From Saccoglossus kowalevskii (taxonomy: Eukaryota > Hemichordata > Enteropneusta > Harrimaniidae), in the NCBI RefSeq assembly GCF_000003605.2, contig NW_003119640.1, positions 1 to 27,628 on the forward strand: a stretch of DNA of 27,628 bases. Direction: 5' to 3'. A program made the translations under genes and the position numbers. The notes beneath the pieces were generated by a model. That model made no database searches and was not told the DNA's origin. It worked only from the letters and a program-made list of their open reading frames with translations. Below, piece after piece: positions 19,965 through 27,628 of this stretch (position 1 is its first letter; each line of letters begins with the position of its first letter).

Positions 19965-20849
19965 AGGGAATTTTTTTTTGGTTTTGTCACATACATATTA
20001 AACATATGAGACAATGTTCGTGCATCTTTTTTTCACTGTAATGTCAATTATTATTAGTAGAAAAACATGGAAATTTAGGCATGTTTTCAAGTTCATGAAC
20101 ATTTTTCCAATTTCTCTGTTATTTTTGGAGATCAAGTTGGTGATGATGTCGGCACATATTGGGGTTTGACCTGTTAACGTACCGTGAAAAGTCGTACAAA
20201 GTGAACGCAAAGTTGTGCAACGTGATTGCAAAGTTTGTAGATATATTTGTATGCTTGACCTAACTTGTTGGCATATAGAAACCCGCAGTTGTAAAGTCAA
20301 ATAAATGAATAAAAGCGAGATGAAAACAGCCTATATAAGCAGAGTATCACATGAGCTGACTGGCCGTATAAATGATAGAAAACAGCATGCAAATTTAGTA
20401 AAAGTGTTCGAAACATTGGCGGAGTTACATGTATATTTAACCTAAGTCATTGGAATGCCAACCCCGCAGTTAAATTTCGAAAACCTTAAGTAATTGTCTG
20501 GAAAATGCCAGATATATTAGCAGATTATGGCAACTGCAAACCGCAAATTGAAGACAAACTGCTTGCAAAGTTTTGAAAAACGATTGCAAAGTTTGTAGAT
20601 TCGTTTGGGAATGTTATATATGACGGGTTCCATAGTCAAAAGTTCGAAAACGTAAAACAATATTTTGTAAATTGCCGTTAAATTAGCGTACTATTATTCG
20701 CAGCATGTAGAGGTCATAGGTCAATTCAAGAAGTTACTCGTACAAACGCTATCAGGTTTAAAACAGTGTCAAACATGAAATAGTCGCCAGATCGAGTATA
20801 TTTCAAATTGTGTAACCAGTAGTGTTCGTAGGTGAAAAGACAAAGTTTA
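19904..20849 (+). repeat. Unit 21 (946 bp, CC class), 11-bp deletion
   Basis: Eleven bases are missing near 20618 (GTTATATATGACGGG, where others have a longer ATATGATATTATATTGAC stretch). The S2 TATA reads TATATTAG. Box C is followed by CCAGATAGGG. Others: GGTTTTGTCAC, CACATATTGGGG, CAACGTGATTGC. Confidence 0.95.
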
Positions 20850-20910
20850 AAGTCAAGCTCAATCGGGCATGGTTAGTTCTTGCATGGGAGACAGCCTGAG
20901 AAAACCAGCT
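20850..20910 (+). pseudogene. 5S rRNA-derived segment 22
   Basis: Majority form; box C reads GGGAGACAGCC. T-run of 10 at 20917-20926. Confidence 0.88.
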
Positions 20911-21826
20911 AGGGAATTTTTTTTTTGGTTTCATCACATACATATCAAACATATGAGACAACTTTCGTGCATCTTTTTTTCACTGTAATGTCAATTATTT
21001 TTAGTAGAAAACATGGAAATTAGGCATGTTTTCAAGTTCATGAACATTTTTCAATTTCTCTATATTTTGGAGATCAAGTTGGTGATGATGTCGGCACATA
21101 GTGGGGTTTGACATGTTAACGTACCGTGAAAAGTCATACAAAGTGAACGCATAGTTGTGCAAACAGATTGGAAAGTGTGTAGATATAAAAGTATGCTTGA
21201 CATAACTTGTTGATATATAGAAACCTGCAGTTGTAAAGTCAAATAAATGAATAAAAGCGAGATGAAAACAGCCTATATAAGCAGAGTATCACATGAGCTG
21301 ACTGGCCGTATAAATGATAGAAAACAGCATGCAAAGTTGGTAAAGGTGTTCGAAACGTTGGCGGAGTTACATGTATATTTAACTTAAGTCATTGGAATGC
21401 CAACCCAGCAGTTAAATTTCGAAAACATTAAGTAAAAGTCAAGAAAAACATTAAGTAAAAGTCAAGAAAATGCCAGATATATAAGCAGATTATGGCATCT
21501 TCAATCCGCAAATGGAAGACAAACTGCTTGCAAAGTTTTGAAAAACGATTGCAAAGTTTGTAGATTTTTTTGGAATGTTACATATGATATTATATTGACG
21601 GGTTCCATAGTCAAAAGTTCGAAAACGTAAAAAAAAATATTTCGTAAATTGTCGTTAAAGTAGCGTACTATTATTCGCAGCATGTAGAGGTCATAGGTCA
21701 ATTCAAGAAGTTACTCGTACAAACGCTATCGGGTTTAAAACAGTGTCAAACATGAAATAGTCGCCAACTAGAGTATATTTCAAATTGCGTAACCATTAGT
21801 GTTGGTAGGTGAAGAGACAAAGTTTG
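20850..21826 (+). repeat. Unit 22 (977 bp), 23-bp duplication
   Basis: ACATTAAGTAAAAGTCAAG occurs at 21425 and again at 21448, a 23-bp tandem duplication. The same unit has several one-base losses between 21007 and 21070 and a weakened ladder (CATAGTTGTGC, AAACAGATTGG, GATATAAAAGTATG). Confidence 0.95.
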
Positions 21827-21887
21827 AAGTCATGCTCAATCGGGCATGGTTAGTTCTTGCATGGGAGACTGCCTGAGAAAACCAGCT
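21827..21887 (+). pseudogene. 5S rRNA-derived segment 23
   Basis: Box A region AAGTCATGC. The T-run is interrupted (TTTCTTTT, 21895-21902) but keeps four consecutive T. Confidence 0.87.
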
Positions 21888-22785
21888 AGGGAAATTTCTT
21901 TTGGTTTCATCACATACATATCAAACATAAGAGACAACGTTCGTGCATCTTTTTTTCACTGTAATGTCAATTATTTTTTGGTACAAAAACATGGAAATTT
22001 AGGCATGTTTTCAAGTTCATGAACATTTTTCCAATTTCTCTATTATTTTTGGAGATCAAGTTGGTGATGATGTCGGCACATAGTGGGGTTTGACCTGATA
22101 ACGTACCGTGAAAAGTCGTACAAAGTGAACGCAAAGTTATGCAGAGTGATTTGAAAGTTTGTAGATATATTTGTATGCTTGACCTAACTTGTTGGTATAT
22201 AGAAACCCGCAGTTGTAAAGTCGAATAAATGAATAAATGCGAGATGAAAACAGCCTATATAAGCAGAGTATCACATGAGCTGACTGGCCGTATCAATGTT
22301 AGAAAACAGCATGAAAGTCGGTAAAAGTGTTAGAAACGTTGGCGGAGTTACATGTATATTTAACATAAGTCATTGGAATGCCAACCCCGCAGTTAAATTT
22401 AGAAAACATTAAGTAAAAATCAAGAAAATGCCAGATATATGAGCAGATTATGGCAACTGCAAACCGAAAATTGAAGACAAACTGCTTGCAAAGTTTTGAA
22501 AAAATATTGCAAAGTTTGTACATTCGTTTGGGAATGTTACATATGATATTATATTGACGGGTTCCATAGTCAAAAGTTAGAAAACGTAAAAAAAAATATT
22601 TCGTAAATTGTCGTTAAAGTAGCGTACTATTATTCGCAGCATGTAGAGGTCATAGGTCAATTCAAGAAGTTACTCGTACAAACGCTATCATGTTTAAAAC
22701 AGTGTCAAACATGAAATAGTCGCCAATTCAAGTATATTTCAAGTTGCGTAAGCAGTAGTGTGGGTAGGTGGAGAGACAAAGTTTA
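21827..22785 (+). repeat. Unit 23 (959 bp)
   Basis: The head begins AAGTCATGCTC. The hairpin front is altered (TTTTTTGGTACAAAAAC). It shares AAGTCGAATAAATG, AGCATGAAAGT and TATATGAGC with unit 10, thirteen units away. Others: GTATCAATGTTAG, AAAATATTGC. Confidence 0.95.
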
Positions 22786-22846
22786 AAGTCAAGCTCAGTC
22801 GGGCCTGTTTAGTTCTTACATGGAAGACTGCCTGAGAAAACCAGCT
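22786..22846 (+). pseudogene. 5S rRNA-derived segment 24, degraded
   Basis: GGGCCTGTTTAG and CATGGAAGAC change both the intermediate element and box C. T-run of 6 at 22856-22861. Confidence 0.85.
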
Positions 22847-23742
22847 AGGAAATTATTTTTTGGTTTCATCACATACATATCAAACATATGAGACAATGTT
22901 CGTGCATCTTTTTTTCACTGTGATGTAAATTATTTTTAGTAGAAAAACATGGAAATTTAGGAATGTTTTCAAGTTCATTAACATTTTTCCAATTTCTCTA
23001 TTATTTTTGGAGATCAAGTTGGTGATGATGTCGGAACATAGTGGGGTTTGACCTGTTAACGTACCGTGAAAAGTCGTACAAAGTGAACGCAAATTTGTGC
23101 AAAGTGATTGGAAAGTTTGTAGATATATTTGTATGCTTGACCTAACTTGTTGGCATATAGAAATCCGCAGTTGTAAAGTCAAATAAATGAATAAAAGCGA
23201 GATGAAAACAGCCTATATAAGCAGAGTATCACATGAGCTGACTGGCCGTAAAAATGATAGAAAACAGCATGCAAAGTTGGTAAAAGCGTGCGAAACGTTG
23301 GCGGAGTTTCATGTATATTTAATCTAAGTCATTGGAATGCCAACCCCGCAGTTAAATTTCGAAAACATTAAGTAAAAGTCAAGAAAATGCCAGATATATA
23401 AGCAGATTATGGCAACTGCAAACCGTAAATCGAAGACAAACTGCTTGCAAAGTTTCGAAAAACGATTGCAAAGTTTGGAGATTCGTTTGGGAATGTTACA
23501 TATGATATTATATTGACGGGTTACATAATCAAAAGTTCGAAAACTTAAAAAAATATTTCGTAAATTGCCGTTAAAATAGCGTACTATTATTCGCAGCATG
23601 TAGAGGTCATAGGTCAATTCAAGAAGTTACTCGTACAAACGATATCAGGTTTAAAACAGTGTCAAACATGAAATAGTCGCCAACTCGAGTATATTTCAAA
23701 TTGCGTAAGCAGTAGTGCGGGTAGATGAAGAAACAAAGTTTA
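22786..23742 (+). repeat. Unit 24 (957 bp, CC class)
   Basis: The head is damaged in IE and box C (GGGCCTGTTTAG, CTTACATGGAAGAC). The palindrome is broken (GTTCATTAAC). Others: TCGGAACATAG, GCAAATTTGTGC, AGTTTCGAAAAACG. Confidence 0.95.
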
Positions 23743-23803
23743 AAGTCAAGCTCAGTCGGGCCTGGTTAGTTCTTGCATGGGAGACTGCCTGAGAAAACCA
23801 GCT
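23743..23803 (+). pseudogene. 5S rRNA-derived segment 25
   Basis: GGGCCTGG form. T-run of 10 at 23809-23818. Confidence 0.88.
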
Positions 23804-24698
23804 AGGGATTTTTTTTTTGGTTTCATCACATACATATTAAACATATGAGACAATGTTCGTGCATCTTTTTTCACTGTAATGTCAATTATTTTTAGTAGAA
23901 AAACATGGAAATTTAGGCATGTTTTCAAGTTCATAAACATTTTTTCAATTTCTCTGTTATTTTTGGAGATCAAGTTGGTGATGATGTCGGCACATAGTGG
24001 GGTTTGACCTGTTAACGTACCGTGAAAAGTCGTACAAAGTGAACGCAAAGTTGTGCAAAGTGATTTGAAAGTTTTTAGGTATATTTGTATGCTTGACCTA
24101 ACTTGTTGGCATATAGAAACCCGCAGTTGTAAAGTCAAATAAATGAATAAAAGCGAGATGAAAACAGCCTATATAGGCAGAGTATCACATGAGCTGACTG
24201 GCCGTATAAAAGATAGAAAACAGCATGCAAAGTTGGTAAAAGTGTTCGAAACGCTGGCGGAGTTACATGTATATTTAACCTAAGTCATTGGAATGTCAAC
24301 CCCGGAGGTAAATTACGAAAACATTAAGTAAAAGTCAAGAAAATGCCAGATATATAAGCAGATTATGACAACTGCAAACCTAAAATCGAAGACAAACTGC
24401 TTGCAAAGTTTTGAAAAACGATTGCAAAGTTTGTAGATTCGTTTGGGAATGTTACATATGATATTATATTGACGGGTTCCATAGTCAAAAGATCGAAAAC
24501 GTAAAAAAATATTTCGTAAATTGCCGTTAAAGTAGCGTACTATTATTCGCAGCATGTAGAGGTAATAGGTCAATTCAAGAAGTTACTCGTACAAACGCTA
24601 TCAGGTTTAATACAGTTTCAAACTTGAAATAGTCGCCAACTAGAGAATATTTCAAATTGCGTAACCAGTAGTGTTGGTAGGTGAAGAGACAAAGTTTG
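23743..24698 (+). repeat. Unit 25 (956 bp, CC class)
   Basis: It shares GATTTGAAAGTTTTTAGG, TATATAGGCAG and TATAAAAGATAG with unit 26, indicating a recent tandem copy. S2 begins CCCCGGAGGTAAATTACG. The palindrome is lost (GTTCATAAAC). Confidence 0.95.
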
Positions 24699-24759
24699 AA
24701 GTCAAGCTCAATCGGGCATGGTTATTTCTTGCATGGGAGACTGCCTGAGAAAACCAGCT
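24699..24759 (+). pseudogene. 5S rRNA-derived segment 26
   Basis: Majority form with GGTTATTTC. T-run of 9 at 24766-24774. Confidence 0.88.
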
Positions 24760-25650
24760 AGAGAATTTTTTTTTGGTTTCATCACATACATATCAAACAT
24801 ATGAGACAACGTTCGTGCATCTTTTTTCACTGTAATGTCAATTATTTTTAGTAGAAAAACATGAAAATTTAGGCATGTTTTCAAGTTCATGAACATTTTT
24901 CCAATTTCTCTATTATTTTTGGAGATCAAGTTGGTGATGATGTCGGCACATAGTGGGGTTTGACCTGTTAACGTACCGTGAAAAGTCGTACAAAGTGAAC
25001 GCAAAGTTGTGCAAAGTGATTTGAAAGTTTTTAGGTATATTTGTATGCTTGACCTAACTTGTTGGCATATAGAAACCCGCAGTTGTAAAGTCAAATAAAT
25101 GAATAAAAGCGAGATGAAAACAGCCTATATAGGCAGAGTATCACATGAGCTGACTGGCCGTATAAAAGATAGAAAACAGCATGCAAAGTTGGTAAAAGTG
25201 TTCGAAACGTTGGCGGAGTTACATGTATATTTAACCTAAGTCATTGGAATGCCAACCCCGCAGTTAAATTTCGAAAACATTAAGTAATTGTCTGTAAAAT
25301 GCCAGATATATAAGCAGATTATGGCAACTGCAAACCGCAAATCGAAGACAAACTGCTTGCAAAATTTTGAAAAACGATTGCAAAGTTTGTAGATTCGTTT
25401 GGGAATGTTACATATGATATTATATTGACGGGTTCCATAGTCAAAAGTTCGAAAACGTAAACAAATATTTCGTAAATTGCCGTTAAAGTAGCGTACTATT
25501 GTTCGCAGCATGTAGAGGTCATAGTCAATTCAGAAGTTACTCGTACAACGCTATCAGTTTAAAACAGTTTCAAACATGAAATAGTCGCCAGATCGAGTAT
25601 ATTTTAAATTGCGTAACCAGTAGTGTTCGTAGGTGAAGAGACAAAGTTTA
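24699..25650 (+). repeat. Unit 26 (952 bp), with indel cluster
   Basis: S0 and S1 match unit 25. Within 25521-25560 four or more single bases are missing (CATAGTCAATTCAGAAG, GTACAACGC, ATCAGTTT). The hairpin front reads ACATGAAAATT. Confidence 0.95.
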
Positions 25651-25711
25651 AAGTCAAGCTCAGTCGGGTCTGGTTAGTTCTTGCATGGGAGACTGCCTGA
25701 GAAACCCAGCT
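25651..25711 (+). pseudogene. 5S rRNA-derived segment 27
   Basis: GGGTCTGG form; tail GAAACCCAGCT. T-run of 9 at 25718-25726. Confidence 0.88.
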
Positions 25712-26573
25712 AGGGAATTTTTTTTTGGTTTCATCACATACATATCAAACATAAGAGACAATGTTCGTGCATCTTTTTTTCACTGTAATGTCAATTATTT
25801 TTAGTAGAAAAACATGGAAATTTAGGCATGTATTATTTTTGGAGATCAAGTTGGTAATGATGTCGGCACATAGTGGGGTTTGACCTGTTAACGTACCGTG
25901 AAAAGTCGTACAAAGTGAACGCAAAGTTGTGCAAAGTGATTGGAAAGTTTGTAGATATATTTTTATGCTTGACCTACCTTGTTGGTATATAGAAACCCGC
26001 AGTTGTAAAGTCGAATAAATGAATAAAAGCGAGATGAAAACAGCCTATATAAGCAGAGTATCACATGAGCTGACTGGCCGTATAAATGATAGAAAACAGC
26101 ATGAAAGTTGGTAAAAGTGTTCGAAACGTTGGCAGAGTTACATGTATATTTAACCTAAGTCATTGGAATGCCAACCCCGCAGTTAAATTTCGAAAACATT
26201 AAGTAAAAATCAAGAAAATGCCAGATATATGAGCAGATTATGACAACTGCAAACCGAAAATCGAAGACAAACTGCTTGCAAAGTTTTGAAAAACGATTGC
26301 AAAGTTTGTAGATTCGTTTGGGAATGTTACATATGATATTATATTGACGGGTTACATAGTCAAAAGTTAGAAAACGTAAACAAATATTTCGTAAATTGCC
26401 GTTAAAGTAGCGTACTATTATTCGCAGCATGTAGAGGTCATAGGTCAATTCAAGAAGTTACTCGTACAAACGCTATCAAGTTTAAAACAGTGTCAAACAT
26501 GAAATAGTCGTCAATTCAAGTATATTTGAAATTGCGTAAGCAGTAGTGTGGGTAGGTGAATAGACAAAGTTTA
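25651..26573 (+). repeat. Unit 27 (923 bp), 33-bp deletion
   Basis: At 25830/25831 (GGCATG|TATTATTTTTGG) 33 bp are missing, taking the palindrome and most of the right hairpin arm but leaving the Sm-like motif. The head reads GGGTCTGG. It shares AAGTCGAATAAATG, AGCATGAAAGT and TATATGAGC with units 10 and 23. Confidence 0.95.
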
Positions 26574-26634
26574 AAGTCAAGTTCAGTCGTGCCTGGTTAG
26601 TTCTTGGATGGGAGGCTGCCTGAGAAAACCAGCT
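26574..26634 (+). pseudogene. 5S rRNA-derived segment 28
   Basis: GTGCCTGG in the intermediate element. Box C start reads CTTGGATGGG, matching true 5S where all other copies have CTTGCATGGG or a derivative, but then GAGGCTGCC. T-run of 9 at 26641-26649. Confidence 0.87.
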
Positions 26635-27532
26635 CGGAAATTTTTTTTTGGTTTCATCACATACATATCAAACATATGACAAAATGTTCGTGCATCTTTT
26701 TTCACTGTGATGTAAATTATTTTTAGTAGAAAAACATGGAAATTTAGGCATGTTTTGTAGTTCATGAACATTTTTCAAATTTCTATATTATTTTTGGAGA
26801 TCAAGTTGGTGATGATGTCGGCACATAGTGGGGTTTGACCTGTTAACGTACAGTGAAAAGTCGTACAAAGTGAACGCAAAGTTGTGCAAAGTGATTGGAA
26901 AGTTTTTAGATATATTTGTATGCATGACCTAATTTGTTGGCATATAGAAACCCGCAGTTGTAAAGTCAAATGAATGAATAAAATGTAGATGAAAACAGCA
27001 TATTTAAGCAGAGTATCACATGAGCTGACTGACCGTAAAAATGATAGAAAACAGCATGAAGATTTGGTAAAAGCGTGCGAAACGTTGGCGGAGTTACATG
27101 TATATTTAACCTAAATAAACATTGGAATGCCAACCCCGCAGTTAAATTTCGAAAACATTAAGTAAAAGTCAAGAAAATGCCAGATATATAAGCAGATTAT
27201 GGCAACTGCAAACCGCAAATCGAAGACAAACTGCTTGCAAAGTTTTGAAAAACGATTGCAAAGTTTGTAGATTCGTTTGGAAATGTTACATATGATATTA
27301 TATTGACGGGTTACATAGTCAAAAGTTCGAGAACGTAAAACAATATTTCGTAAATTGCCGTTAAAGTAGTGTACTATTATTCGCAGCATGTAGAGGTCAT
27401 AGGTCAATTCAAGAAGTTACTCGTACAAACGCTATCAGGATTAAAACAGTGTCAAACATGAAATAGTCGCCACATCGAGCATATTTCAAATTGAGTAAAC
27501 AGTAGTGTTGGTAGGTGAAGAGACAAAGTTTA
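26574..27532 (+). repeat. Unit 28 (959 bp, CC class)
   Basis: It shares CATATGACAAAAT, CGTACAGTG and AGCATGAAGATTTGG with unit 15. The S1 TATA reads ATATTTAAG. S1 ends with an insertion (CCTAAATAAACATTGG). The tail (AGGATTAAAAC, CACATCGAGC, GAGTAAACAG) matches unit 8. Confidence 0.95.
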
Positions 27533-27593
27533 AAGTCAATCTCAATCGGGCATGGTTAGTTCTTGCATGGGAGACTGCCTGAGAAAACCAGCT
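27533..27593 (+). pseudogene. 5S rRNA-derived segment 29
   Basis: Majority form with AAGTCAATC in the box A region. T-run of 10 at 27599-27608. Confidence 0.87.
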
Positions 27594-27628
27594 AGGGATT
27601 TTTTTTTTGGTTTCATCACATACATATC
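27533..27628 (+). repeat. Unit 29, right-truncated by the window
   Basis: Only the 5S-like head, a 10-T run and the first bases of the following block (GGTTTCATCACATACATATC) are inside the window. Confidence 0.95.

Larger units (their letters stand above)
1..27628 (+). repeat. Tandem satellite array, ~957-bp unit with a 5S rRNA-derived segment
   Basis: The GGGAGACTG-type motif of the 5S-like segment occurs 29 times in the same orientation, from 853 to 27569. Spacings are 953-959 bp for most units; the outliers are 915, 923, 946 and 977. The mean over 28 intervals is about 954 bp. Everything between the motifs is also shared by all copies, so no unique DNA is left unexplained. The array enters and leaves the window in mid-unit. 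Orientation is given as + because the 5S-like segment reads on +. Known precedents for satellites that took over part of a 5S rRNA gene are PcP190 in frogs and 5SHindIII in the fish Hoplias; the remainder of this unit resembles neither as far as I can recall. An alternative reading is a decayed 5S rDNA cluster whose spacer was retained. Confidence 0.98.

Noticed and set aside
911-27407. Recurrent minus-strand reading frames of 94-130 codons (starting MTLQLRVS or MTYDLYML) in nearly every unit
   Set aside because: They recur because the satellite unit recurs. Start, end and frame change with indels (for example the frames near 8681, 21060 and 21501), T-run length shifts their ends, and they overlap the 5S-like segment or AT-rich spacer. 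They show no domain, signal peptide or codon-like pattern of change.
817-27593. Functional 5S rRNA genes
   Set aside because: Only 5S positions 49-109 are recognisable. The 5' 48 nt and the closing helix are missing and conserved positions differ, so these cannot encode normal 5S rRNA.
1-27628. CRISPR array or bacterial repeat system
   Set aside because: The period is ~957 bp with no alternation of short repeats and unique spacers; all sequence between repeats is itself repeated.
1-27628. Tandem transposons or SINE insertions rather than a satellite
   Set aside because: No target-site duplications, terminal repeats, A-tail or transposase or reverse-transcriptase sequence is seen, and spacing is regular. 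A SINE3-like origin of the 5S-derived head remains possible but cannot be shown here.
1-27628. Spliced-leader/5S gene cluster as in nematodes
   Set aside because: The 5S part is incomplete and I recognise no spliced-leader exon with a splice donor. Only the Sm-like motif remains, and it is listed as a weak lead.

Overview
The whole window is one tandem array of a single long satellite-type repeat. The unit is about 957 bp. Successive copies, measured at a motif shared by all of them, lie 915-977 bp apart and most often 956-957 bp. There are 28 complete units, a partial unit at the left edge (1-816) and a 96-bp stub at the right edge (27533-27628). The array continues past both ends. I see no protein-coding gene, tRNA, CRISPR array, bacterial operon or transposase gene.

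Each unit contains a 61-nt segment that aligns without gaps to positions 49-109 of animal-type 5S rRNA. By my own count against the vertebrate 5S sequence as I remember it, about 50 of 61 positions match. This is the part of 5S that carries the RNA polymerase III type 1 internal promoter (box A, intermediate element, box C). The first 48 nt of 5S and its last ~11 nt, including both strands of the closing helix I, are not recognisable. A T-run of at least four T follows every one of the 29 copies. Each unit therefore has the cis elements of a Pol III gene, although the product could not be normal 5S rRNA. The GGGCCTGGTTAGT form is animal-like rather than plant-like, so I suggest an AT-rich animal genome; I cannot name the species.

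The rest of a unit, in + strand order (reference copy 2731-3685), is: (i) about 200 bp with an 8-bp perfect inverted repeat (AAAACATG/CATGTTTT), a 10-bp palindrome (GTTCATGAAC) and an Sm-site-like ATTTTTGGA; (ii) four old, diverged sub-repeats (S0-S3) with a period of about 176-182 bp. S0 carries an AAAGT ladder spaced 10, 11, 10 and 11 bp. S1 and S2 each carry a perfect TATATAAG at the same place in the sub-repeat. The unit thus looks like a 5S-derived head joined to an expanded ~178-bp satellite, later amplified as a 957-bp composite.

The copies are very similar but form a mosaic. Blocks of shared private variants recur 8, 10 and 13 units apart, and some neighbours are identical over about 300 bp before switching type abruptly. 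This is what unequal exchange or gene conversion produces, though some junctions could be assembly artefacts. Recurrent minus-strand reading frames of 94-130 codons exist only because the same sequence recurs; I do not regard them as genes.
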